Source: Dyella flava
Lineage (GTDB): Bacteria > Pseudomonadota > Gammaproteobacteria > Xanthomonadales > Rhodanobacteraceae
DNA length: 62,560 nt
Reading direction: 5' to 3'
NCBI RefSeq assembly: GCF_016904955.1
Contig: NZ_JADIKE010000016.1
Location: forward strand, 1-62,560
Positions 54,193-62,515 of the stretch are shown here, in pieces. The notes beneath the pieces were generated by a model. It had not been told where the DNA came from and did not search any database. It saw only the letters and a list, made by a program, of their open reading frames with translations. Position numbers and translations under genes: made by a program. The stretch's first letter is position 1; every line of letters starts with the position of its first letter.

Positions 54193-54912
54193 TCAAAACG
54201 AATTCAGATCGGCGTGAGTAAAGCCGAAATCCAGTAATTCGGCGTCAGTGATGGCGCCGCTCCCTTGGCGTGCAAAAAGGCTCCGTGCGCTGGGCTTGTC
54301 GACCGGCTGAAGCAGAACGGTGTTGCGGTCGAAGTCGCTCCCAATCACGACGAACAAAACGTGCGATGGCCAGGCTTTCATGAAGTCGTTCAGCTGCATG
54401 GTGCGGTTGCCGAGAATGGGGTCGGCAAGTTCGACCTGATCGTCATGCACTTGTTTCAGGACGACAAAGTGCCGGTAGCCGCGCACATCCATCAGCACGA
54501 TCACCGGTACGCGCAAGGTGCGAAGCCGGGTGGCGTCCACGCGATAACCACGTCCGCGGAAGCCAAGAAGCTCGACGTAGTGTTTGATGTCGAGCATGGA
54601 AAATCCGCGCTGCCTGACCAACACCGGGTCGGCGACGCCAAGCATGCCGTCGATCACGGTGTTCTCGTCGACGGGCAGGTTATAGGCATAGCGCAGGATC
54701 GTCGCCAGTGCAGCGGCACCGCAGCTGTAGTCGGTGTGCTGCCGGACGATATTGGCGAAATGGATCTCCTGCATGCTGTTGACGCGCGTGACGTATTGCG
54801 CGCCATTGGGCAGCACACCAGTGAAGCTCACTTCACCTGCGTAGGCATGCGTGCTCAGGCACACGATGGCGAGCCCGAGCAGGCCAATGATGTTCAAGCC
54901 AGCAAGTCGCAC
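54193..54912 (-). CDS. fapD: FapD-like C39-family cysteine peptidase
   Basis: 239 residues from GTG 54912, which has GGGGAGAGGG just upstream; the frame is open to 55041 but that part lies in the hairpin region. A signal peptide or anchor (GLLGLAIVCLSTHAYAG) places it in the periplasm. HTDYSCGAAALATILRYAY carries the catalytic Cys64, RGYRHFVVLKQV His148 and ELADPILGNRTMQL Asp164: the C39 triad in standard order. FapD is the C39-like protease required for Fap fibre export. Position four, after the main repeat protein, is the same as in the fap operon. Ends 11 nt before the next start. Confidence 0.85.
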   Translation of the reverse strand: MRLAGLNIIGLLGLAIVCLSTHAYAGEVSFTGVLPNGAQYVTRVNSMQEIHFANIVRQHTDYSCGAAALATILRYAYNLPVDENTVIDGMLGVADPVLVRQRGFSMLDIKHYVELLGFRGRGYRVDATRLRTLRVPVIVLMDVRGYRHFVVLKQVHDDQVELADPILGNRTMQLNDFMKAWPSHVLFVVIGSDFDRNTVLLQPVDKPSARSLFARQGSGAITDAELLDFGFTHADLNSF

Positions 54913-54945
54913 GTTCCCTCTCCCCTCGTCCTTACGAAGGGAAGA

Positions 54946-55037
54946 CCCCCTGCCCGCAGGGGACGGGCAGGGGGCTTCCACATGGTGCCCGGCGGCATGT
55001 CGCCGGGTTACCGCCCTCGTTGCCGTCTCGCGACGGC
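54946..55037 (-). promoter_or_regulatory. Three consecutive hairpins after the main fibre gene
   Basis: In the 148 nt between the FapC-like stop and the FapD-like start three stems can form on the transcript: GCCGTC/GACGGC (55022-55037), CCCGGCG/CGCCGGG (54988-55007) and CCCCCTGCCC/GGGCAGGGGG (54946-54974). None has a U-tract. They would protect the upstream mRNA from 3' decay or cause partial termination, making the repeat protein in excess over export factors. The region also contains a CCCTCTCC repeat. Confidence 0.55.
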
Positions 55038-55060
55038 GCATTGCTCCTAACCAATCTCCA

Positions 55061-55954
55061 TTACTTGGGGTTGGCGACTGCCATGGACAGGCTGTTGCTC
55101 TGCAGGTTGCCGGTGCCCGAGGCTTGGTTTACACCGATATTGCCGCTGGCGCCGCTGAGCACATCACCCGACAGATTGGCGTTGTTGCTGGTGTTCTGCT
55201 GATAGAAGCAGAATTCGTCGTACGGGTCGTTGGAGACCTTGTTGCCAGACCATTCCTGATCGAGCGTCGAGGTTGCCAGTGCATACACGTTGTTCGACGT
55301 GGTGGCGGCGGCGAGCGAGTTCAGCTGCTCGTTGTTGTCGCCCGACGCCTGGTTCACACCAATGTTGCCCGACGCGCCGTTGAAAGCATCGCCGCTGATG
55401 TTGGTGCTGTTGGTCGTGCCCTGGTTGCTGGTATTGGTGCCCGACAGGCTCTGGTGAGCAAACGTTTCGGCGTCGGCCATGCCGCCGGCGCTGCTGCTGC
55501 CGGGATCTCCACCGCAGTTGCCGTAATCGCAACCAAAGGTGAAGTTTGCATCGCCCGACGATGACGATGACGAGCCAGCTGCCGCGATCGCGGCGCTGTT
55601 ACCCTGAGCGTTGAAGTCGCCTGCGGCCTGGTTCACGCCCACGTTGCCCGATGCCGAGTTGCCAACGTCTCCGCTGATGTTGGAGTCATTGACGACCGCG
55701 CCGTTGTTCGACACCCAGTTGTAGTTACCGCTCTGTGTGCTCTGGGAAAGCGCAACTGCTGCAGCATTGATGTCGATGTTGCCGCTGACGTAGGGATTGC
55801 CGTTGACGTTGATGTTGGAGCTCAGCGAGATCTTCTTGGTGATCTTCACGCTCGTGCCGCTGCTGCCGTCGTTGTCGCCGGCATATGCCAGCGAAGCGCC
55901 AAAGGCGCTCAGTACGGTCAGTGCTATCAAAGTCCTTCTAAGATTAGCGTTCAT
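55061..55954 (-). CDS. fapC: FapC-like repeat protein, probable major amyloid fibre subunit
   Basis: 297 residues from ATG 55954 (GGAGAGGA upstream). A signal peptide ends SLAYA|GD. Three imperfect repeats stand out at residues ~93-120, 186-213 and 261-288: SGDVGNSASGNVGVNQAAGD, SGDAFNGASGNIGVNQASGD and SGDVLSGASGNIGVNQASGT, each followed by NxQxNS and a small Ala-rich segment. The linkers are variable and Ser/Gly/Asn-rich. One contains CDYGNC, a Cys pair that may parallel the C-terminal CxxC of FapC. GNIGVN repeats with Asn/Gln ladders are the mark of Fap amyloid cores in Pseudomonas. Highly polar, exported, next to a C39 peptidase: a fibre subunit is the best reading. Confidence 0.82.
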   Translation of the reverse strand: MNANLRRTLIALTVLSAFGASLAYAGDNDGSSGTSVKITKKISLSSNINVNGNPYVSGNIDINAAAVALSQSTQSGNYNWVSNNGAVVNDSNISGDVGNSASGNVGVNQAAGDFNAQGNSAAIAAAGSSSSSSGDANFTFGCDYGNCGGDPGSSSAGGMADAETFAHQSLSGTNTSNQGTTNSTNISGDAFNGASGNIGVNQASGDNNEQLNSLAAATTSNNVYALATSTLDQEWSGNKVSNDPYDEFCFYQQNTSNNANLSGDVLSGASGNIGVNQASGTGNLQSNSLSMAVANPK

Positions 55955-55992
55955 GGTGTCCTCTCCAGTTAACTGGGTATTTCAGGTTGCAT

Positions 55993-56649
55993 TCAATGCG
56001 AGGAAGGTGGCGCGGACAACAAAAGCAAGTTGTCCGATGCATTGCCAGACCCCGCGACCTGGTTGAGTTGCATCACACCGTTGAATCCTTCCATTGCGGA
56101 CGGATCGACTCCCACGCTCCGCGTGCCGCCGGCCTGTGCATGTGGATTCGACGATGGTTGCCCCCCTGCCGACGCGGAGACAGCGGCCGACAGGGTGCCG
56201 TCCGTCGCTTCGCGTATGCCTTGACTGGCCAGCGTTGCCGCAACGCCGTTCAACTGGGTGTTGCTGTTGCCGCTGACCTGATTGATGGAAGCGATACCTT
56301 GACCGTTGTCATAGGCATTGCCGCTGATGATGGCGCTGGCATAGAGCGTTGCGCCCGGTGTTGAATAGTTGCGTGTGTGTTGCTGTGCCTGGATCAGCGT
56401 CTGGGCCTGCGATCCCAGGGCGAACGCATGCAGGTTGCCTTGAAGATTGCCATTGCCGGCCGCGGTGTTGACTGAACTGATGCCCTGTGTACCTTCCAGC
56501 GCGTTGCCGCCGATGGTGTCGTTGTCCAGGTAATTGAGCATGGCCGCGTAGCTTTCCGGGGGCGTGGATTGCGCCAATGCACTTGCGCACATCGCGAGGG
56601 CTAGTGGACTAGCCATGCGTACTGCAAGGCGGCGGAGCGAGCATTTCAT
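55993..56649 (-). CDS. fapB: FapB-like repeat protein, probable fibre nucleator
   Basis: 218 residues from ATG 56649 (AGGGG upstream). A signal peptide ends SALAQ|ST. Three weaker repeats of the same kind as the next gene occur at ~47-72, 109-134 and 184-207: ALEGTQGISSVNTAAGNGNL, AYDNGQGIASINQVSGNSNT and AMEGFNGVMQLNQVAGSGNA. The core G-(I/V)-x-x-(V/I/L)-N-x-x-(A/S)-G-x-x-N is shared with the FapC-like protein, so the two are paralogues. In Pseudomonas FapB seeds FapC polymerisation. Gap of 9 nt from the first gene. Confidence 0.75.
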   Translation of the reverse strand: MKCSLRRLAVRMASPLALAMCASALAQSTPPESYAAMLNYLDNDTIGGNALEGTQGISSVNTAAGNGNLQGNLHAFALGSQAQTLIQAQQHTRNYSTPGATLYASAIISGNAYDNGQGIASINQVSGNSNTQLNGVAATLASQGIREATDGTLSAAVSASAGGQPSSNPHAQAGGTRSVGVDPSAMEGFNGVMQLNQVAGSGNASDNLLLLSAPPSSH

Positions 56650-56658
56650 GGCTTACCC

Positions 56659-57201
56659 CTAGTGGCCGCCGATCATGGGAATTTGCGAGACGGCGTTGGT
56701 CACCTGGTCGCCAAGGCTTCGCGTGCTGTCGGTAATGGAGCCTGCTGCGCCGGCCGGGCCGCTGACCAGATTGCTCACGCCATTACTGGCGGTGTTTCCC
56801 CCCGCGTTGTTGCCGCCGGTGTTGATACCCAAGGCCGAATTCAGGGAGCGCTGCACGCTGTTCTGGCCGGAACCGCCATTGCCGGAGCTGACATTGGCGG
56901 TAAGGTCGGCGATTTCCGTATCGGTCATCTCGCCGCTGCTGCCGTTGCCATTGATGGCGCTGTTGAGCTGCGGGTTGGGTGACGCGTTGACCATCAGCGC
57001 CATCCCAGGTGCGGTGGGGTTACGGTCGGCGGGACGCGCCGCAACGTTACGGATCAGCACGATGTCACCAGGCCCGGCCTTCTGGGCTACGTGCGCGCCG
57101 TCCGCAAATGAAATGGTGGGCGACAGCCCCATCGCAGAGATGATCGCGACGGATGCGCAACGGCATACCTGGTTATGGATACGTTGGCGGGTGCTGTCCA
57201 T
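56659..57201 (-). CDS. FapA-like exported protein, first gene of the operon
   Basis: 180 residues from ATG 57201 (GGGGAGG 7 nt upstream; in-frame ATG 57219 lacks a ribosome site and nearly coincides with the predicted transcript start). A hydrophobic stretch ASVAIISAMGLSPTISFA is a plausible signal peptide. Residues ~35-75 (DIVLIRNVAARPADRNPTAPGMALMVN) look folded; the rest is Gly/Asn/Ser-rich (NGNGSSGEMTDTEIADLTAN, NTGGNNAGGNTASNG). In Pseudomonas FapA is a small periplasmic protein that influences which subunit polymerises. The assignment is by position; no FapA-specific motif was recognised. Confidence 0.6.
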   Translation of the reverse strand: MDSTRQRIHNQVCRCASVAIISAMGLSPTISFADGAHVAQKAGPGDIVLIRNVAARPADRNPTAPGMALMVNASPNPQLNSAINGNGSSGEMTDTEIADLTANVSSGNGGSGQNSVQRSLNSALGINTGGNNAGGNTASNGVSNLVSGPAGAAGSITDSTRSLGDQVTNAVSQIPMIGGH

Positions 57202-57236
57202 GGGCGAGCCTCCCCTCATTTCCCTAATGAATGGAG

Positions 57237-57252
57237 GGCAAACACCGTGCCA
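57237..57252 (-). promoter_or_regulatory. Sigma-54 (RpoN) promoter of the fap-like operon
   Basis: Read on the minus strand 57252 to 57237: TGGCACG-GTGT-TTGCC, an exact match to the -24/-12 consensus TGGCACG-N4-TTGC. Transcription would start near 57226, giving a ~25-nt leader before ATG 57201 with its ribosome site. The gene for a sigma-54 activator lies at the other end of the operon. Confidence 0.88.
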
Positions 57253-57325
57253 GCAGCTGAAAACCCAGCAAAACCGCGGCCTTCGTAAAGACTACGTCGA
57301 CGTGGCGTGGAGGGAGTTGTCACAG

Positions 57326-57407
57326 CCTGTTACAGGCGCAGGCGGCAGGAAGCGCGGAGGAACGTTGCTGTGATGCGGTTTCCCCCGGGTGTAACAGAAC
57401 TGATACA
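57326..57407. promoter_or_regulatory. Candidate upstream activator sites
   Basis: CCTGTTACAGG (57326-57336) and the related TGTAACAGAACTGATACA (57390-57407) lie 75-155 nt upstream of the -24 element, where enhancer-binding proteins usually bind. Both contain a CTGTTACA-type half-site. The remaining part of the 360-nt gap to argD shows no gene. Weak evidence, position only. Confidence 0.3.
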
Positions 57408-57561
57408 GCTCGCGACAGCATGCACAACGCTTGCGTATGGCCGAAAGGCTGGCGTCAGCGAGACGGGCTGGCTAGGATGCTTTCACCCCAATCTTCATCC
57501 CATGGCACGGTCGTTGCGGCCGTGCCATGCATTCCACACGTATCAAATACAGGAGTCTTTC

Positions 57562-58776
57562 GTGTCTTCTCTGGTCGATCTCGGCAAACGTTATTGGCTG
57601 CCGGTGTACAAGCCGCGCGATTTGGTGCTCGATCACGGCAAGGGGGCGCGGGTGTGGGACACGGAAAATCGCGACTACGTGGATTTCGGCGCCGGCATTG
57701 CCGTGAATGCGCTAGGCCATCAGGATCCGGACCTGCTTGCCGCGCTGACCGCACAGGCCGGCAAGCTCTGGCATAGCAGTAACGTGTTCTACACCGAGCC
57801 GCCGTTGCATCTGGCGCAAGAGCTGGTGGAGGCGTCTGGCTTCGCCGAGCGTGTATTTCTCTGCAACTCGGGCGCGGAGGCCAACGAAGCGGCGATCAAG
57901 CTCGTGCGCAAATGGGCAACTGCGCAGGGACGATCGCCGGAACAGCGGGTCATCATCACTTTCCGCGGTTCATTCCATGGGCGCACGTTGGCAACGGTGA
58001 CGGCAACCGCGCAGCCTAAATATCAGGAAGGTTACGAGCCGCTGCCGGGTGGATTCCGTTACCTGGATTTCAATGACGCAGCTGCCCTGGAACATGCGTT
58101 CGTCGCCAATGATGTGGCTGCCGTGATGTTGGAGCCGGTGCAAGGCGAAGGCGGCGTGCTGCCGGCTGCGCCAGGCTTTCTCAAGCGTGTCCGGGAGCTG
58201 TGCGATGAACATGGTGCGTTGCTGGTGCTGGATGAAATCCAGTGCGGCATGGGGCGCACGGGTACGCTGTTCGCCCATGCACAGGATGACGTGACACCGG
58301 ACATCGTGACCTTGGCCAAGGCGCTTGGTTGCGGTTTTCCGATCGGGGCCATGCTGGCGGGGCCGAAGGTTGCCAGTGTCATGCAGTTCGGCGCGCACGG
58401 CACCACGTTCGGAGGCAATCCGATGGCTGCCGCCGTCGCACGCGTGGCGCTACGCAAGCTTGCTTCGCCGGCGTTGCTGCAGAACGTACAGCACCAATCT
58501 GCAAAGTTGCGCGAAACACTCATGTCACTGGGTTCGGAGTTCCAGATCTTTTCCGAGGTGCGTGGCCGCGGTTTGATGCTGGGTGCGGTGTTGTCGGAAA
58601 AGTATCGTGGCAAAGCGGGCGAGATCCTTGATTTTGCTGCCGCTCATGGCTTGTTGGTGTTGCAGGCAGGTCCGGATGTGCTGCGTTTCGTGCCGCCGTT
58701 GAACATTGGGCATGAAGATCTTGCCGATGGACTCGCACGCCTTCGTGCTGCATTAAGCGCGTTCGTCGCACGGTAA
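57562..58776 (+). CDS. argD: Acetylornithine/succinyldiaminopimelate aminotransferase
   Basis: 404 residues from GTG 57562 (AGGAG six nt upstream); the long upstream open frame crosses the fap promoter and is not coding. YWLPVYKPRDLVLDHGKGARVWDTENRDYVDF (spaced) is the class III opening, FCNSG-type LCNSGAEANEAAIKLVRKWA, TFRGSFHGRTLATV, LVLDEIQCGMGRTGTLFA (PLP Asp) and TLAKALGCGFPIGAM (Schiff-base Lys). It transfers the amino group between N-acetylornithine and glutamate in arginine synthesis. No other arg gene is adjacent. Confidence 0.93.
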   Translation: MSSLVDLGKRYWLPVYKPRDLVLDHGKGARVWDTENRDYVDFGAGIAVNALGHQDPDLLAALTAQAGKLWHSSNVFYTEPPLHLAQELVEASGFAERVFLCNSGAEANEAAIKLVRKWATAQGRSPEQRVIITFRGSFHGRTLATVTATAQPKYQEGYEPLPGGFRYLDFNDAAALEHAFVANDVAAVMLEPVQGEGGVLPAAPGFLKRVRELCDEHGALLVLDEIQCGMGRTGTLFAHAQDDVTPDIVTLAKALGCGFPIGAMLAGPKVASVMQFGAHGTTFGGNPMAAAVARVALRKLASPALLQNVQHQSAKLRETLMSLGSEFQIFSEVRGRGLMLGAVLSEKYRGKAGEILDFAAAHGLLVLQAGPDVLRFVPPLNIGHEDLADGLARLRAALSAFVAR

Positions 58777-58812
58777 TAAGTTTGATCAGGCGGTAACGAT
58801 AGGAATATCAGT

Positions 58813-59232
58813 ATGAAATATCTGCACAGCATGGTTCGCGTGCGCGACCTTGACGCTTCACTGCGCTTTTATTGCGAAGGGCTTGGCCTCCAGCAAGTGC
58901 GCCGCATGGATGTGCCCGAAGGCAAATACACGTTGATTTATCTGGCTGCACCGGAAAGTCCTGAGTCGGAAGTCGAGCTGACTCACAACTGGGGTTCGGA
59001 TAAGGATTACGGTTCCGCGCGCAACTTCGGTCATTTGGCGTTTCGCGTAAAGGACATCTACGCGACTTGCGAACACCTGCAGTCGATGGGTTACACCATC
59101 AACCGTCCGCCGCGAGATGGACATATGGCTTTCGTGCGCTCGCCGGATCTGATTTCCATTGAGTTGTTGCAGGAAGGACGCCTGCCGCCGCGCGAACCGT
59201 GGGCGTCCATGCCGAACACTGGGGTCTGGTGA
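58813..59232 (+). CDS. gloA: Lactoylglutathione lyase (glyoxalase I)
   Basis: 139 residues. [20 protein letters not shown] is the glyoxalase opening; metal ligands His5, Glu55 (VELTHNWG), His74 (FGHLAFRV) and Glu117 (ISIELLQ) are all present, matching the Ni2+-type E. coli enzyme. It converts the methylglyoxal-glutathione hemithioacetal to S-D-lactoylglutathione. It follows argD by 36 nt and could be read through from it. Confidence 0.95.
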   Translation: MKYLHSMVRVRDLDASLRFYCEGLGLQQVRRMDVPEGKYTLIYLAAPESPESEVELTHNWGSDKDYGSARNFGHLAFRVKDIYATCEHLQSMGYTINRPPRDGHMAFVRSPDLISIELLQEGRLPPREPWASMPNTGVW

Positions 59233-59254
59233 TCTTTGGATGGGTGTAACAACG

Positions 59255-60115
59255 TCAGTCGTTATCGGTTGGCAGCACGGTGCCGCAGATCCGACAATAA
59301 CTGGCGTCCCCTTCATGATCGGCCTGGCCGCATTGCGGGCAAGGCCGATACTTGCGCTTGGTGCGCATGCCTGCCGCCAATTCTGCGGTAAAAATGCCAG
59401 TGGGTACGGCAATGATGCTGTAGCCGATCAGAATGATCACTGAGGTCAGCATCTTGCCGAGCGTGGTCTTTGGCGTGATATCGCCGAAGCCCACAGTGGT
59501 CATCGTCACGATGGCCCAGTACATCGAGGTGGGGATGGAGGTGAAACCATCCTCGGGGCCTTCGATGAGATACATCAATGCGCCGAAAATCAGCACCAGG
59601 GTCAGAATCGTGCTGAAAAAGACCAGCACTTTGCGGCGAGCGCGAATCAGCGTGGACCACAGCAGATCCGCTTCGCCCACATAACGCGTGAGTTTCAGGA
59701 TTCGGAAGATGCGCAGAATGCGCAGCGCACGCACCACCAGCAAATACTGGCTTCCCGCGGCCACCAGGCTGATCCAGGTCGGCAGCACAGCAAGCACGTC
59801 GACAATACCGAAGAAGCTTCGTATGTAACGCCATGGCCGGTCGATCACGAGAATGCGCATCACGTATTCCAACGTGAAAGCGAGCGTAAACAGCCACTCG
59901 AGTGCATAGAAAAGCTTGCCGTACTGCGCATGCGCCTGCGCCACGCTATCGAAGACGGCGACGGTGATGCTACCCAGGATGGCAATGATCAACAGGACGT
60001 CGAAAAGGCGTCCCGCTGCGTCTTCGTGCCCGAAAATGATGTGGAACCAGCGCGCACGCCAACCCGTTTGCGTAGCAGGGCCGAATGCATCGGCAAAGGG
60101 CTTGTGCCTGGTCAT
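59255..60115 (-). CDS. Voltage-gated-type K+ channel with C-terminal zinc ribbon
   Basis: 286 residues. Six transmembrane segments are visible. S4 reads RALRILRIFRILKLTRYVGE with regularly spaced Arg, and the pore is MYWAIVTMTTVGFGDITPKT with filter TVGFGD, so it is K+-selective by motif. After S6 (VIILIGYSIIAVPTGIFTAEL) the tail contains CPQCGQADHEGDASYCRICG, two CxxC pairs that form a zinc ribbon. That domain is unusual on a Kv-type channel and may sense redox state or metal. It acts in the inner membrane. The gene follows hemL closely on the minus strand. Confidence 0.92.
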   Translation of the reverse strand: MTRHKPFADAFGPATQTGWRARWFHIIFGHEDAAGRLFDVLLIIAILGSITVAVFDSVAQAHAQYGKLFYALEWLFTLAFTLEYVMRILVIDRPWRYIRSFFGIVDVLAVLPTWISLVAAGSQYLLVVRALRILRIFRILKLTRYVGEADLLWSTLIRARRKVLVFFSTILTLVLIFGALMYLIEGPEDGFTSIPTSMYWAIVTMTTVGFGDITPKTTLGKMLTSVIILIGYSIIAVPTGIFTAELAAGMRTKRKYRPCPQCGQADHEGDASYCRICGTVLPTDND

Positions 60116-60121
60116 GGGTGG

Positions 60122-61405
60122 TCAGCCGGCGCGTGCCATACGCATGGCGGCACGGGCGGCATCCAGTGTCGCCGCGATGTCTTCGTCACGGTGTGCCGAT
60201 GAAAGAAAGCCCGCTTCGAATGCACTGGGCGCCAGATAAATACCGTGCTCAAGCATGCCGTGGAAGAAGCGATTGAACATCGCAGTATCCGCAGCGGTGG
60301 CCTGTGCGTAGCTGTGCACCTTTTCGTGGGTGAAGAACAGGCCAAACATGCCACCTACCCGGTTGGTGCTGAAGGGAATGCCCTCGCCATCGGCCACGGC
60401 CTGCAGCCCATCCGTAAGCAGCCGGGTACGTGCGGCAAGTGTGTCGTAGAAGCCGGGCGCTTGCACCAGTTCCAGCATTGCCAAGCCTGCGGCCATGGCC
60501 ACCGGATTTCCGCTTAGGGTGCCCGCCTGGTAGATCGGGCCGGCGGGCGCGATCTGCTCCATCAGATCCCGACGGCCGCCATAGGCGCCTACCGGCATGC
60601 CGCCACCAATGATCTTGCCGAAGGTGGTGAGGTCGGGCGTGATGCCGTATTGCGCCTGGGCGCCGCCGAGCGCGACCCGGAAACCAGTCATGACTTCGTC
60701 GAAGATGAGCAGCGCACCATGGAGCGTGCAGAGTTCGCGCAACCCCTGCAGATAGCCATCCTTCGGCGCAATGCAGTTCATGTTGCCGGCAACCGGCTCG
60801 ATGATGAGGCCAGCGATATCAGCCCCTTGCTCAGCGAAAAGTGCCTGCGCGGCGGCAAGATCGTTGTAAGGCAGGGTCAGCGTGAGATCGGCATTGGCTT
60901 TGGGGACGCCGGGCGACGTGGGTACGCCAAAAGTGAGCGCGCCCGAGCCGGCTTTGACCAGGAAGCTGTCACCGTGCCCGTGATAGCAGCCTTCGAATTT
61001 CACAATCTTGCTGCGACCGGTGGCGCCACGTGCGAGGCGGATGGCGGACATGGTTGCTTCAGTGCCGGAGTTCACCATGCGCACCATGTCCACCGATGGC
61101 ACCAGCTTTACGATCGTTTCGGCCATGGTGACTTCGGCGGGGCAGGGTGTACCGAACGACAAGCCGTCGCGCACCGCCCGTTCGACAGCCTCGCGCACTT
61201 TGGGATGGTTGTGTCCGACGATCATCGGTCCCCACGAGCCGACATAGTCGATGTAACGCTTGCCCTCCACATCCCATAAATAAGCGCCGTCGGCGCGTGC
61301 GGTGAAAAAGGGCTCGCCACCCACCGACTTGAATGCGCGTACAGGGGAATTCACGCCGCCGGGCATCAGTTGCAAGGCGCGCTGGAACAATTCGTGATTC
61401 GTCAT
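60122..61405 (-). CDS. hemL: Glutamate-1-semialdehyde 2,1-aminomutase
   Basis: 427 residues. [22 protein letters not shown] is the diagnostic opening; [55 protein letters not shown] and [18 protein letters not shown] (Schiff-base Lys) follow. It makes 5-aminolevulinate from glutamate-1-semialdehyde (C5 pathway) with PLP/PMP. In many Xanthomonadales thiE lies between hemL and rubredoxin; here those two are divergent with a 263-nt gap and no thiE. Confidence 0.96.
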   Translation of the reverse strand: MTNHELFQRALQLMPGGVNSPVRAFKSVGGEPFFTARADGAYLWDVEGKRYIDYVGSWGPMIVGHNHPKVREAVERAVRDGLSFGTPCPAEVTMAETIVKLVPSVDMVRMVNSGTEATMSAIRLARGATGRSKIVKFEGCYHGHGDSFLVKAGSGALTFGVPTSPGVPKANADLTLTLPYNDLAAAQALFAEQGADIAGLIIEPVAGNMNCIAPKDGYLQGLRELCTLHGALLIFDEVMTGFRVALGGAQAQYGITPDLTTFGKIIGGGMPVGAYGGRRDLMEQIAPAGPIYQAGTLSGNPVAMAAGLAMLELVQAPGFYDTLAARTRLLTDGLQAVADGEGIPFSTNRVGGMFGLFFTHEKVHSYAQATAADTAMFNRFFHGMLEHGIYLAPSAFEAGFLSSAHRDEDIAATLDAARAAMRMARAG

Positions 61406-61668
61406 GGGGAAACTCGATCAGGGGGTCCAAGAGTGAATTGCTGCTTGCTGTCGCTACATCCGGCGACGAAGATCAGGGGCATCTGCGCCCGCTGTTCACG
61501 GTACGTCATTGTCCGGCGTGGTCCCGTCTATCGCCACCCACGACATCCCCGGTGCGGCGTTGCGGCAACTTGCATCACCTTATGGTCAGCACTTTAATCC
61601 GGCCCGCTTTCGCATTGGCGGGGGAGTTGCGAGAATGTGCCATTAACCTACATCTGGTGACGTAATCC

Positions 61669-61863
61669 ATGAATCAAACTTCCACCGAAACCACCTTGCG
61701 CAAATGGATGTGCGTGGTTTGCGGCTTTATCTATGACGAGGCACTGGGGTTGCCGGAGGAGGGTATCGAGCCGGGTACACGCTGGAGCGATGTGCCAGAT
61801 ACCTGGACGTGTCCTGATTGTGGCGCGACCAAAGACGATTTCGAGATGATCGAAATCGACTGA
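61669..61863 (+). CDS. Rubredoxin
   Basis: 64 residues from ATG 61669. [20 protein letters not shown] and [19 protein letters not shown] supply the two C-x2-C-G iron-binding loops; the spacing and aromatic residues are standard. A small one-iron electron carrier, typically for alkane hydroxylase or NADH-rubredoxin reductase, though the partner is not in this window. Divergent from hemL. Confidence 0.96.
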   Translation: MNQTSTETTLRKWMCVVCGFIYDEALGLPEEGIEPGTRWSDVPDTWTCPDCGATKDDFEMIEID

Positions 61864-61963
61864 TCTGCCGCGCGCTGCCTGCAAATCGCCCGATTTCGCC
61901 AGCGCGCTGGCCGTTTTCCCTGCTGGAATGATCCTCGCGAGATCCCATCCCCGAGGAATGGCC

Positions 61964-62164
61964 ATGCAGCAATTCATCCCCTTCGAAGACGACTGGGACG
62001 CACTGGAACAGCTGCGTCCCGAAGCATTGGTGCCCTATCGCGTCGGCTTGGTCCCGGCGCATGAGCCGTTAGCCAGCCGGACGGCGAACTCCGCAGCAAC
62101 CGACGCCCATTGGTCCGCTCATGCGGTCGTTGTGGCGGTTGCGCCCGCCGAAAAATCCGCCTGA
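61964..62164 (+). CDS. Small hypothetical protein
   Basis: 66 residues from ATG 61964, chosen because GAGGA lies 6-7 nt upstream; ATG 61958 is too close to it. The N-terminal half (MQQFIPFEDDWDALEQL, PEALVPYRVG) is acidic, with a pattern I recall as conserved among Xanthomonadales but with no function assigned; the C-terminal half is Ala/Val-rich and weakly hydrophobic. A strong terminator follows 18 nt after the stop, supporting a real transcript. Confidence 0.6.
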   Translation: MQQFIPFEDDWDALEQLRPEALVPYRVGLVPAHEPLASRTANSAATDAHWSAHAVVVAVAPAEKSA

Positions 62165-62181
62165 GGTTGAGCCTGTTTGAT

Positions 62182-62216
62182 AAGCCAGGGCCCTTTGCGG
62201 GACGCCCTGGCTTTTT
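62182..62216 (+). terminator. Rho-independent terminator
   Basis: AAGCCAGGGC (62182-62191) and GCCCTGGCTT (62204-62213) form a 10-bp stem followed by T residues. Ends the rubredoxin/small-protein region before the rrn-type promoter. Confidence 0.9.
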
Positions 62217-62415
62217 GCCCTGCAGTTAGCGTGTCGGAGTCGGGCGGATAGACGCCTTGTGGCGGGGCTCCATGGGCGACGGTCACGTGTCCGTCATCAA
62301 ATCCGCTTTTACCCCTTCACAGACTCCCGGGCAGGCGCTATTATTTCGACCCCTTCGACGAGAAGTCGCCGGTTGAAGGTTCCCCTCCCTGAAACAACTT
62401 TCCAAAAATTGGGTG

Positions 62416-62443
62416 TTGACGGAAGGCGAAAGAGATGTAGAAT
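62416..62443 (+). promoter_or_regulatory. rRNA operon-type promoter
   Basis: TTGACG (62416-62421), 16-nt spacer, TAGAAT (62438-62443) and a GC-rich discriminator (GGGCGGC) match strong growth-rate-controlled rrn P1 promoters; an A/T-rich stretch (TTTCCAAAAATT) upstream may be an UP element. No gene follows within the window, consistent with a 16S rRNA gene beginning to the right. Confidence 0.75.
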
Positions 62444-62503
62444 GGGCGGCTCACCCGGAACGAAATGTTCACGGGGCGATCTGAAGAACAGGTTGCAAGT
62501 GAT

Positions 62504-62515
62504 TGATCTTTGACA
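62504..62515 (+). promoter_or_regulatory. boxA-like antitermination site in rrn leader
   Basis: TGATCTTTGACA resembles the boxA consensus (TGCTCTTTAACA) found in rRNA leaders, ~60 nt after the promoter. Together they indicate the leader of an rRNA operon cut off by the window edge. Confidence 0.6.

Noticed and set aside
55061..55954. CRISPR or DNA-level tandem repeat array in the FapC-like gene
   Set aside because: Repeats are protein-level, only three, unevenly spaced and diverged at the DNA level.
57307..57561. N-terminal extension of argD upstream of GTG 57562
   Set aside because: It lies in the fap/argD promoter region, lacks family similarity, and a good ribosome site marks the GTG.
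61406..61668. thiE between hemL and rubredoxin
   Set aside because: Expected from related genomes, but no reading frame with thiamine-phosphate synthase motifs is present in these 263 nt.
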